Made by a program: the position numbers and the translations under genes. This document shows positions 51,402 to 59,443 of a stretch of DNA of 64,000 nt, in pieces (positions within the stretch are counted from its first letter, which is position 1; the number at the start of each line of letters is the position of its first letter). The stretch lies in the NCBI GenBank assembly GCA_943912255.1, contig CALTTP010000002.1, positions 62,001 to 126,000 of the forward strand, written 5' to 3'. The notes below the pieces were generated by a model. It had not been told where the DNA came from, searched no databases, and saw only the letters and a list, made by a program, of their open reading frames with translations. The stretch comes from an uncultured Peptoniphilaceae bacterium (GTDB taxonomy: Bacteria; Bacillota; Clostridia; Tissierellales; Peptoniphilaceae).

Positions 51402-52445
51402 TTAATTCCTCTTCTCCAACAAGTAATTCTCCTTAATATAATTTACAAAACCCCTAATGTCATTTAAATCAAATTGTTTTTTTTCTGTTATTTCTATAGC
51501 ATTATCAGTAATAACTCCTATAATGGGTTCAGAGCTAATTAAATCTTCAGAATTACCTTTTCTAAGGACTTCAAATTTTGGTAACTTTGAGTTTTTAAGT
51601 CCTTCCACAAAGACTAAATCATATTTTTTAGCATCTTCTAAAAAATATTTTATGTCTTTTTTTTCTCTAGAAATCAATTCGTACTTACTACGGGAATAAA
51701 CAACAGTGCAAATAGCTCCTGAATTAAAGATGATATTTGAATCCGTTAAATCCTCTAATAAAAAATCATGACCATCGTGCTTTACGTATTTTATACTATA
51801 TCCTTCATTACTCAGTTCTTTGATAACTTTAGAAATAAAAGTAGTTTTCCCAGAGTTTTTAACTCCACAAATTGAAATTATATTTCCATGGTTCAGAGCT
51901 TTATATTGATAAGGATAGTTAATATTTGATAAAGTCTTATAGGAAAACCTGCTAAACTTTAAAGGTACAATCTTTGCCCCAGTTTCCAATATTAAATCCT
52001 TTAATCTATAATTCTGTGACTGGATATTGTTTTCAATTTTTTTAATTAAGGATTTTGAATATATTGCTCCTAGGGGATTTAAATTCCCTTTATCTTCTAA
52101 ACAAATTATATTGTTTTCCTGGGAAATATAGGTCTTTAAAAAATTTATTATATCTTTATCAATTAATTGCATATCGATACCTACAATAAAGACATATTCA
52201 TTTTTAGCCGCTTTTAATATTTCTAAAATTCCAGATATAGGTCCCACATCAGAATAGTGATCTTTAACAATTCTAATATTTTTCAAATCAATATCTGTAC
52301 TATTACTTGAAACTATAATATCATAGTCGTTAAATTTTCCTATTAAATTGTCAAGAAAAGTATTACCTTTATAAATTAAAGTCGCTTTGTCTACGCCCAT
52401 TCTCTGGCTTTTGCCACCAGCGAGTATTCCAACTGATATATCCAT
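51402..52445 (-). CDS. MobA-MobB fusion: molybdenum cofactor guanylyltransferase with GTPase domain
   Basis: A 347-residue fusion. Residues 1-185 are a MobA nucleotidyltransferase with GILAGGKSQRMGVDKATL and VGIDMQL (metal-binding Asp). Residues 190-347 are MobB with P-loop ICGVKNSGKTTFISK near 194 and VKHDGHDF near 220. MobA attaches GMP to molybdopterin; MobB helps. It directly follows moeA, so the pair completes cofactor synthesis, while moaA, moaC and molybdate enzymes are not visible. No ribosome site at the ATG; coupled to moeA. Confidence 0.88.
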   Translation of the reverse strand: MDISVGILAGGKSQRMGVDKATLIYKGNTFLDNLIGKFNDYDIIVSSNSTDIDLKNIRIVKDHYSDVGPISGILEILKAAKNEYVFIVGIDMQLIDKDIINFLKTYISQENNIICLEDKGNLNPLGAIYSKSLIKKIENNIQSQNYRLKDLILETGAKIVPLKFSRFSYKTLSNINYPYQYKALNHGNIISICGVKNSGKTTFISKVIKELSNEGYSIKYVKHDGHDFLLEDLTDSNIIFNSGAICTVVYSRSKYELISREKKDIKYFLEDAKKYDLVFVEGLKNSKLPKFEVLRKGNSEDLISSEPIIGVITDNAIEITEKKQFDLNDIRGFVNYIKENYLLEKRN

Positions 52446-53627
52446 TTAAAACAAGTAAATAATATTTACTTTGTCTCCTTCCTCTATAGTTTTATTAGGC
52501 TCTTGAATAACAAGACAGTTACAGTCTGAAAGATTAGATATAACTGAAGAACTATGTAAATCTTCAAGTTTAACATGGCATCCATCTGCTTTTGCTCTTA
52601 CAAATCTATTTAATTTACTTGACTTCAATCTACTATCTATAACAATTTTATTGTAAAGTTTATGAGTAAAGAATTCACTATCATAGTATTTTCCTGCAAT
52701 AGGCCAAAATAGAACTTGGAAATTTACCATTGCTGCAAAAGGATTACCAGAAATGCTTAAAATTATAGATTTGTTAAATTTTGCTGCAGAAACTGGCGTC
52801 CCTGGTTTCATAGCCACTTTTCTAAATAATAAATCAGTATTTAATTCCTCATACACTCTAGGTATATGATCATATTTACCAACAGAAACCCCACCTGTAG
52901 TTATTATAATATCTGCTTTTTCAGAGGCTTCCCTAATTTCATCACATACAAGTTTTATATCATCTGAAATAATACTATAATGAATGACATTTAGCTTATA
53001 CTTTTCTAAAATCGTTTTTATTGTAAATAGAGAACTGCAGTATATCTTTCCTGGTTTAAGTTCTTCCCCAGGACTCAATAGTTCAGATCCTGTTGAAATA
53101 ATTGCTATATCTAAAGGTTTTACAACATTTACACTTTCAATCCCTAAACTTGCTAAAATACCAATATGATTTGAATTAATTACTTGTCCTTTTTTTAGAA
53201 TAACTTCCCCACGAACTACATCTTCTCCCACTTTGCAATAGTTCATATACTTGTCCACTGCCTTTTTTACAAGTATGCTATTTTTTAAAACCTCTATGTC
53301 TTCCTGTTTTACTACACAATTATATCCTTCTGGCACATAGGATCCAGTCATAACCCTAATGGAAGTATTCTTTATATATTCAAACTCTTTAAATTCCCCT
53401 GCAGCAAGTTCTCCTATTACTTCAAACTCTTTATTTTCTTTTAAATCCTCATAGTTAAAAGCATATCCATCCATAGCTGATTTAGGGAAATCTGGAACAT
53501 TGATACTGGAAATTATATCTTCCCCTAATATATAGCCATTGCTTTTATAAAAAGGAATTTCAACCGTTTCTTTATACTTATCTATACTTTTAATTAAAAT
53601 TTTTATTGCTTCATTTACATCTACCAT
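52446..53627 (-). CDS. moeA: Molybdopterin molybdenumtransferase MoeA
   Basis: MoeA inserts molybdate into adenylated molybdopterin. The 393-residue protein has FPKSAMDGYAFNYEDL near residue 48, RVMTGSYVPEGYNCVVKQE near 92, the MoCF domain with STGSELLSPGE near 179 and TTGGVSVGKYDHI near 243, and KPGTPVSAAKF near 276. Full length. A possible -10 (TATAAT, 53655-53650) lies 20 bases upstream without a good -35. Start ATG with AAGAAGGTG. Confidence 0.94.
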   Translation of the reverse strand: MVDVNEAIKILIKSIDKYKETVEIPFYKSNGYILGEDIISSINVPDFPKSAMDGYAFNYEDLKENKEFEVIGELAAGEFKEFEYIKNTSIRVMTGSYVPEGYNCVVKQEDIEVLKNSILVKKAVDKYMNYCKVGEDVVRGEVILKKGQVINSNHIGILASLGIESVNVVKPLDIAIISTGSELLSPGEELKPGKIYCSSLFTIKTILEKYKLNVIHYSIISDDIKLVCDEIREASEKADIIITTGGVSVGKYDHIPRVYEELNTDLLFRKVAMKPGTPVSAAKFNKSIILSISGNPFAAMVNFQVLFWPIAGKYYDSEFFTHKLYNKIVIDSRLKSSKLNRFVRAKADGCHVKLEDLHSSSVISNLSDCNCLVIQEPNKTIEEGDKVNIIYLF

Positions 53628-53718
53628 AACACACCTTCTTAATAAGTTTATTATATCAAAACCAATAAAAATCCCCTAATTTTCACATAATACTTAGATA
53701 AAATTACATATGTATAGG

Positions 53719-53752
53719 AAAAGGCCGAAGAGGGACATATCTTCGACCTTTT
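53719..53752 (-). terminator. Terminator after thrS
   Basis: Minus strand: AAAAGGTCGAAGA pairs with TCTTCGGCCTTTT (one G-T pair), loop of eight bases. Confidence 0.82.
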
Positions 53753-53761
53753 AAACTCAGT

Positions 53762-55666
53762 TTATTTTTTATTTTCAATTTCTTCTAACACTACATCTGC
53801 AAATAGATCTGATTTGACGGATCCTTGATCTCCTTCATCTCTTTTTCTCACAGAAACTGTATTTTCTTCAACTTCCTTTTCCCCAACGATTAAACTATAT
53901 GGAATTTTAGCAAGTTGTGATTCTCTAATTTTAAAACCTATTTTTTCAGATCTATCATCAACTTCACTTCTAATTCCTAGGCTTTTATATTTTTCATTAA
54001 GTTCATTGGCATATTCATTAAACTTATCAGAAATTGGCAAAATCCTTACTTGTACTGGGGCTAACCATGTTGGGAATTTTCCAGCATAATGTTCAATTAA
54101 AATACCCAAAAATCTTTCTATAGATCCAAGTATTGCTCTATGAACCATTACAGGTCTCTTCTTTTCTCCATCACTATCTATATAGGTCAATTCAAATCTT
54201 TCTGGCATTTGGAAATCCAATTGAATTGTTCCACATTGCCAAGTTCTACCTATAGCATCTTCTAGGTGGAAATCTATTTTAGGACCGTAAAACGCTCCAT
54301 CTCCCTCATTTATGGAATATTCAAAATCCTTAGAGTCTAGTGCTTCCTTTAAACTATTTATAGCTATTTCCCAATCTTCATCAGAACCCATTGAGTTTTC
54401 CGGTCTAGTAGATAATTCTACATTATATTTAAATCCAAATACTGAATAAATATAGTCACATAGGTCTATTACCTTGGATACCTCTTCTTTAATCTGTTCT
54501 TTTAGCATATAGATATGAGCATCATCTTGGGTGAAAGATCTTACTCTAAACAAACCATGTAATGCTCCAGAAAGCTCATGTCTGTGAACTAGTCCCATTT
54601 CTGCCAATTTTAAAGGAAAGTCTCTATAACTATGCATTCCTGACTTATAGACTAAAATAGATCCTGGACAATTCATTGGCTTAACAGCATAATCTTGATC
54701 ATCTATCTTTGTAAAATACATATTTTCTTTATAGTGATCCCAATGACCTGATTGATGCCATAGAGATTCACTTAAAATAATAGGTGTAGAAATTTCCCCA
54801 TAGCCTTCTTTTACATGTATTTCTTTCCAAAAGTTCATCAATTCATTCTTTACAACCATTCCATTTGGATGGAAGAATGGAAAACCAGGACCTTCTTCTT
54901 GGAAACTAAATAAATCTAATTCCCTACCTAATTTTCTATGATCCCTCTTTTTTGCTTCTTCCAAAAAGTCCAAGTATTCTGTTAATTGTTTTTGTTTTTC
55001 AAAACTTATGGCGTATATTCTTTGGAGCATATCATTATGCTCGTCCCCTCTCCAGTATGCACCAGCAACAGAAAGAAGTTTAACTGCCTTGATTTTCTTA
55101 ATATCGTATAGATGAGGTCCCTTACATAGATCTGTAAATTCTCCTAATTTATAGAAAGAAATTATTTCATCTGGGCCTAAATTTTCAATTAAATCCACTT
55201 TATATACTTCGCCTTTTTCTTTAAAGTATTCTAAAGCTTCATCCCTTGGCATTTCATATCTTTCCATCTTATGGCCTTCTTTTATGATCTTTTTCATTTC
55301 ATCTTCAATTTTCGGAAGGTCTTCGTCGGTAAATCTATGTTCCAAATCAAAGTCATAATAAAATCCATTGGCAATTGCAGGACCTATTCCAAACTTTACA
55401 TCTTTAAATATTCTTTGGACTGCAAGAGCCATAATATGAGCTGAAGTATGCCAGAAGATTTTTTTACCTTCTTCATCCTCAAACTTAACAAATCTAACTG
55501 AACTATCTTCTCTAACTGGCTCTTGTAAACCCATAATCCTATCATTTACTACACCACCAAGAACAGCTCTAAATAGCCCTTCAGATATATCCTTAGCTAT
55601 ATCACCTAGCAATATTCCTGATTCATATTCCCTTACAGAATCATCAGGTAAAGTAATTTTTATCAT
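53762..55666 (-). CDS. thrS: Threonine-tRNA ligase
   Basis: ThrRS charges tRNA-Thr. From ATG 55666 (MIKITLPDDSVREYE) it has 634 residues: TGS domain, editing domain with HTSAHIMALAVQRIF near 74 and a class II catalytic core with CPGSILVYKSGMHSYRD near 332, RVRSFTQDDAHIYM near 358 and WQCGTIQLDFQMPERF. The start has GAGGAGGAG; a 22-residue extension upstream runs into the T-box leader and is rejected. Controlled by the T-box at 55772-55950. Confidence 0.98.
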   Translation of the reverse strand: MIKITLPDDSVREYESGILLGDIAKDISEGLFRAVLGGVVNDRIMGLQEPVREDSSVRFVKFEDEEGKKIFWHTSAHIMALAVQRIFKDVKFGIGPAIANGFYYDFDLEHRFTDEDLPKIEDEMKKIIKEGHKMERYEMPRDEALEYFKEKGEVYKVDLIENLGPDEIISFYKLGEFTDLCKGPHLYDIKKIKAVKLLSVAGAYWRGDEHNDMLQRIYAISFEKQKQLTEYLDFLEEAKKRDHRKLGRELDLFSFQEEGPGFPFFHPNGMVVKNELMNFWKEIHVKEGYGEISTPIILSESLWHQSGHWDHYKENMYFTKIDDQDYAVKPMNCPGSILVYKSGMHSYRDFPLKLAEMGLVHRHELSGALHGLFRVRSFTQDDAHIYMLKEQIKEEVSKVIDLCDYIYSVFGFKYNVELSTRPENSMGSDEDWEIAINSLKEALDSKDFEYSINEGDGAFYGPKIDFHLEDAIGRTWQCGTIQLDFQMPERFELTYIDSDGEKKRPVMVHRAILGSIERFLGILIEHYAGKFPTWLAPVQVRILPISDKFNEYANELNEKYKSLGIRSEVDDRSEKIGFKIRESQLAKIPYSLIVGEKEVEENTVSVRKRDEGDQGSVKSDLFADVVLEEIENKK

Positions 55667-55771
55667 TTTCTCCTCCTCATATAATAACCTATGCTCCCAA
55701 AACAATTGGGATATCAATATTATAAAATCCACACTGACTAAGAATTTAAAATTAGGTGTTAGATTAATAAT

Positions 55772-55950
55772 AAAAAAAGCTTCTCGTCTCCTACTTACGT
55801 AGGGACGAAAAGCCGTGGTTCCACCCTAATTTATTCTCAATTAAGCATTCACTCCAGATTAGTATTCATATATCCATTTACTTATGACAACTTACAGCTA
55901 ATGTTATCAATCTCTTAAAGTTTAAATATACTACTGGGATCCTTCAACGT
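55772..55950 (-). promoter_or_regulatory. T-box riboswitch upstream of thrS
   Basis: Minus strand: the antiterminator box AGGGTGGAACCACGG at 55826-55812 is clear; AGGG and ACG can pair with CGT and CCCT at 55807-55800. The competing terminator (CGTCCCTAC / GTAGGAGACG, then TTTTTTT) ends at 55772. AGTA near 55932 fits the Stem I S-turn, and GAATACTA (55867-55860) offers ACT, a Thr codon, as specifier. TGGA fits a U discriminator base. It lies right after hisS, so only thrS responds. Confidence 0.93.
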
Positions 55951-57246
55951 TTATAAATATTTAATTAATTCTTCAAAAGGCAGTGTTTCCTGTTCACCAG
56001 ATTTCATATTTCGTAAAGAATAAGTGTTTGAATTAACCTCTTCTTCACCAATTATAATGGTGTAAGGAACATTTAACTTATCAGCATAATTAAATTGCTT
56101 CTTAAGCTTTCCACCTTCTAAATATATTTGTACCATTTTATCATTTTCTCTTAAACGAGTCAATAGATTAATTCCTTTATCTTCATACCCCTTCATAGGT
56201 ATTATTAAACATTCAGTTATATGAGGATTTTTGTCCTCTAATAATTCAGCTTCTTTTAACTGATAAAACAATCTAGTTAGTCCAATACTCATTCCTACTC
56301 CAGGAAGTTTTTGTTTTGTATAATTACCTGCTAAATCTTCATACCTTCCCCCAGAACATATTGACCCAATGGATTCATAACCCGTCAAAATAGTTTCATA
56401 CACCGACCCTGTATAATAGTCCAGACCTCTGGTTATACTAAGTTCAATTTGAATATTATCATCTAATATACCCAAAGCTTTCATATTTTCATAAACAAAT
56501 TTCAATTCATATAGTCCTTCTTTAAAGAGTTCATTTGAAATTTCTAAGTTCTCTAGATAATTTAAAATTTCAGTATTTGATCCCTTGGTTGAAATGAATT
56601 TTAAAAGTTCATCTATTATACTATTATCTATGTTTTTCTTTATAAATTCTTCCTTTACATTATCTACACCAATTTTTTCCAGTTTATCAATAGTCCTTAA
56701 TGTAAATTCAAAATCTTCCAGTCCAATTGATGAAAAGAAGCCATTTAATAATTTTCTATTATTAAATAAAAACTTGAAATTTTTAAAGCCTAAATTTTTA
56801 AAAACTTCATTCATTACAGCAGGAATTTCTGCATCATTATACAATGATAATGAATTATTTCCTACAATATCAATATCGCATTGGTAAAATTCCCTATATC
56901 TTCCCCTTTGATTTCTTTCACCTCTATATACCTTATCAATATGATATCTTCTAAAAGGAAAGTTAAGATCATTAAAGTATTGAGCAACATATCTAGCTAA
57001 AGGAACCGTTAAGTCATATCTCAAGCCAATTTTAGCAGAACCCTTTTCAAAGGCATATACTTGCTTAGATGTCTCACCACCACCTTTTGCAAATAATATT
57101 TCCTGTTTTTCCATAACTGGCGTATCCAATGGTAAAAAACCAAATTTTTTAAAAGTTTTTTCAATTTTATCCTTTATATCATTAAAAATTATTTGATCCT
57201 CCGGCAATAATTCCATCATTCCCGGTAAGATACTAGGCTTAATCAT
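55951..57246 (-). CDS. hisS: Histidine-tRNA ligase
   Basis: HisRS charges tRNA-His. The 431-residue protein has LRYDLTVPLARYV near residue 77, RYREFYQCDIDIVG near 116, the His-specific LSITRGLDYYTGSVYE near 257 and SGGRYEDLAG near 291, plus a C-terminal anticodon-binding domain. It starts ATG with GAGGAATTT and overlaps the preceding gene by eight bases. HisZ-like proteins are shorter of this C-terminal domain; a true HisRS is favoured. Confidence 0.95.
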   Translation of the reverse strand: MIKPSILPGMMELLPEDQIIFNDIKDKIEKTFKKFGFLPLDTPVMEKQEILFAKGGGETSKQVYAFEKGSAKIGLRYDLTVPLARYVAQYFNDLNFPFRRYHIDKVYRGERNQRGRYREFYQCDIDIVGNNSLSLYNDAEIPAVMNEVFKNLGFKNFKFLFNNRKLLNGFFSSIGLEDFEFTLRTIDKLEKIGVDNVKEEFIKKNIDNSIIDELLKFISTKGSNTEILNYLENLEISNELFKEGLYELKFVYENMKALGILDDNIQIELSITRGLDYYTGSVYETILTGYESIGSICSGGRYEDLAGNYTKQKLPGVGMSIGLTRLFYQLKEAELLEDKNPHITECLIIPMKGYEDKGINLLTRLRENDKMVQIYLEGGKLKKQFNYADKLNVPYTIIIGEEEVNSNTYSLRNMKSGEQETLPFEELIKYL

Positions 57247-57985
57247 AAATTCCTCCTATTACTCCTATAATAGAGCCTCTATCAATAAAACCAACATCCC
57301 TGGGATAGTAATATTTTATTTTCTCCCTATTAAATATTTCTTTAAGCTCTATCTTGTATTTATATTCTTCCAAATTACCATATAGAATTATTTCATCTCT
57401 AGAAATCATTCCACCACAGCCTCCAATAAAACCTGTATCATAACCTGGCAGCAATATACTTCCACTAGGTAGATAATAAGTTTTAATCCCATTTTCTCTA
57501 TATTTATTAACAAGACCATGGTCTGAGGTAATTACTGTATTCTCTTTTAAAATAAGGGTTGAACACTTACTATATCCCTGTCTAACTCCTACAAATTTAA
57601 CTTTATCATCAAGTTTAGATACGATTTTAGAATCTGTATAACCACTTTTATGAAAGTAGCAATTTTTAGTCCTACTTACATTTAGTGCTATGTCCTTGGG
57701 ATAAAGTCTTTCCAATTTATTGCTGGAGAGTATTACATTAACATCATACTTATTTAAAGCTTTCTTATAGTAGTCCCAATGACCATTATAAACGACAAAA
57801 GTTTTATAATCTATAGGGTGTAAAGTCATATCAGGATGATCATTTACAGGGCAATCAATTTCATCTAGTGAAATTGTCTTAATTATATCAATATTCAGTT
57901 GATTTAAAATATCCTCCAGGCCCTTACTACATCTATAACTTACTATGCAGGCCCCAACTCTACCATTAAAAACAAAGGGATTAAT
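57239..57985 (-). CDS. DUF6873-like GME-fold protein, probable AUU start
   Basis: Likely of the DUF6873 (GME fold) family of unknown function: LHPIDYKTFVVYNGHWDYY, VRQGYSKCSTLIL, TSDHGLVNKYRE and GFIGGCGGMI recall guanidino-group modifying folds. The first ATG (57829) gives 196 residues, but the same frame stays open for 52 codons upstream and encodes a plausible domain start (NPFVFNGRVGACIVSYRCS). No ATG, GTG or TTG lies there. An ATT at 57985 has GAGGTGA seven bases upstream and overlaps the preceding stop codon. The true start is therefore proposed at 57985; 57829 is the conservative alternative. Confidence 0.6.
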   Translation of the reverse strand: MNPFVFNGRVGACIVSYRCSKGLEDILNQLNIDIIKTISLDEIDCPVNDHPDMTLHPIDYKTFVVYNGHWDYYKKALNKYDVNVILSSNKLERLYPKDIALNVSRTKNCYFHKSGYTDSKIVSKLDDKVKFVGVRQGYSKCSTLILKENTVITSDHGLVNKYRENGIKTYYLPSGSILLPGYDTGFIGGCGGMISRDEIILYGNLEEYKYKIELKEIFNREKIKYYYPRDVGFIDRGSIIGVIGGIYD

Positions 57986-58811
57986 CTTTACTCACCTCAA
58001 AAAACATAGCTGATGTATCATCAACGGAATTAAATCTAGGAAATCTATTATAATTATCATCCTCTGTAGACATGGATTTCATTTTATCATAATAGAGTTC
58101 TAAATCTTTTTTTCTAAAAGTACTTACAAAAGTTTTTGCATCTATAATTTTAAATAAATCAAATATCCTATCAAATCCATCAGAACACATCAATATTTTA
58201 TCATAGTCACAAGCGTCTAAACTTATTTCTTTGCCATAATTTATACCTTTTAAGGAGGTATCTAAAATTGGATAGCCAACTTTTGTGTTTTTTGAGTTTC
58301 TATTATTCAATAATAGGTTCTTAATCTTGTCATTTTTCATTGTATTCTTAATACTAATTTTCTCATCTTTGTGAATTAAAATCATATTATCAATTACTTT
58401 TCTATCAAATTTTTCTACAAAATCTTGCCTAAACCTATAAAAATCATTTCCAAGAATATAAATAGAACAGTCCCCAAGATAATATAATTCAAGTTTGTCT
58501 TTAATATTTCTCAGGATACATATAGAAGCTGACATATCTTGTTTTATAAACTCATCTGCCATCTTAGAATTTAAAACAGATTCCATGGATAAATTTAAAA
58601 CTTGTTTTAAATTTATATTGCCATTAAGTATCCTTTTAGATAATTCTTCTCCAATGATTTCTACAAATTTACTACATATATAATTGGAATTTTTCAATTT
58701 GATTAATGGAGAAGCTCCGTCTAAAATTATTGCATAGTTAGTATCATATCTGATATAATCTTCGTTATAGTCCTTTGTGGTTTGAGAGAGACTTTCAATT
58801 TTTACAAGCAA
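57981..58811 (-). CDS. PP2C-like serine/threonine phosphatase domain protein
   Basis: About 276 residues with a PPM/PP2C layout: KDYNEDYIRYD near residue 13, YAIILDGASPL near 26 (metal-binding Asp-Gly), DMSASICILR near 93, YYLGDCSIYIL near 112, ILMCSDGFDRIFDL near 206 and VDDTSAMFFEV at the end (metal-binding Asp). TTG 58811 is favoured, with AGAGGG five bases upstream; the frame could begin at a TTG at 58850. No partner kinase is adjacent. Possibly a stage-II-type regulatory phosphatase; role unknown. Confidence 0.72.
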   Translation of the reverse strand: MLVKIESLSQTTKDYNEDYIRYDTNYAIILDGASPLIKLKNSNYICSKFVEIIGEELSKRILNGNINLKQVLNLSMESVLNSKMADEFIKQDMSASICILRNIKDKLELYYLGDCSIYILGNDFYRFRQDFVEKFDRKVIDNMILIHKDEKISIKNTMKNDKIKNLLLNNRNSKNTKVGYPILDTSLKGINYGKEISLDACDYDKILMCSDGFDRIFDLFKIIDAKTFVSTFRKKDLELYYDKMKSMSTEDDNYNRFPRFNSVDDTSAMFFEVSKD

Positions 58812-58997
58812 CTTTACCCTCTTTAATAATTTAATTTGACAATTATACAAAAATATTGTATCATAAAGTGCGTGGTTAGTTAAATTCTTGTAAAATTAAT
58901 GACATAATTTTAAATTTACTTAATAATCAATTTATATTACAAGATTTTCATACTTCTCACCTCTAACATCTCATATCTCACTTCTAAGTTTATTTGT

Positions 58998-59070
58998 AAG
59001 TGGCCGATTTCCCACAGGAAATCGTGGCAATGACTTAGGCTCTGCGTCAGTTTTACAAGGAGCAGAAAAA
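58998..59070. other. Structured intergenic element of unknown kind
   Basis: In the 326 bases between the PP2C-like gene and the tRNAs there is no gene. A hairpin CGATTTCC-CACA-GGAAATCG (59005-59024) is flanked by AAGT (58998) and ACTT (59033). A second short one follows (TCTGC at 59042, GCAGA at 59062). The base composition is less AT-rich than its surroundings, which are simple T/C/A sequence at 58945-58990. It may be a repeat or an RNA leader; copies elsewhere cannot be checked here. Confidence 0.4.
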
Positions 59071-59137
59071 GAATTAGCTATTTAAATAATAAAATAGGTT
59101 AGTAAAATAAGGTTGTTTAATTAAAAAAATATTATGT

Positions 59138-59213
<76 letters not shown>

Positions 59214-59225
59214 TAAGGAATATAT

Positions 59226-59300
59226 GCGGAAGTGGCTCAGTGGTAGAGCATCGCCTTGCCAAGGCGAGGGTCGCGGGTTCGAATCCCGTCTTCCGCTCCA
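59226..59300 (+). tRNA. tRNA-Gly (GCC)
   Basis: A 75-base cloverleaf: acceptor GCGGAAG / CTTCCGC, anticodon stem-loop CGCCTTGCCAAGGCG with anticodon GCC, T arm GCGGGTTCGAATCCCGT, discriminator T and encoded CCA. Twelve bases after tRNA-Phe. Confidence 0.97.
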
Positions 59301-59304
59301 ATAG

Positions 59305-59378
59305 GGCGACATAGCCAAGTGGTAAGGCAAAGGTCTGCAACACCTCTATCCCCGGTTCAAATCCGGGTGTCGCCTCCA
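59305..59378 (+). tRNA. tRNA-Cys (GCA)
   Basis: A 74-base cloverleaf: acceptor GGCGACA / TGTCGCC, anticodon stem-loop AGGTCTGCAACACCT with anticodon GCA, T arm CCCGGTTCAAATCCGGG, discriminator T and encoded CCA. Four bases after tRNA-Gly. Confidence 0.97.
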
Positions 59379-59379
59379 T

Positions 59380-59414
59380 AAAAAGAAGCTTTCAAATTGA
59401 GAGCTTCTTTTTTT
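59380..59414. terminator. Bidirectional terminator between tRNA cluster and dinB
   Basis: AAAAGAAGCTTTC pairs with GAGAGCTTCTTTT around AAATT, with T-runs on both strands. It ends the tRNA transcript and, from the other side, dinB. Confidence 0.88.
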
Positions 59415-59443
59415 AACTAAATTTAACTTCTAGGGAACTTTTT

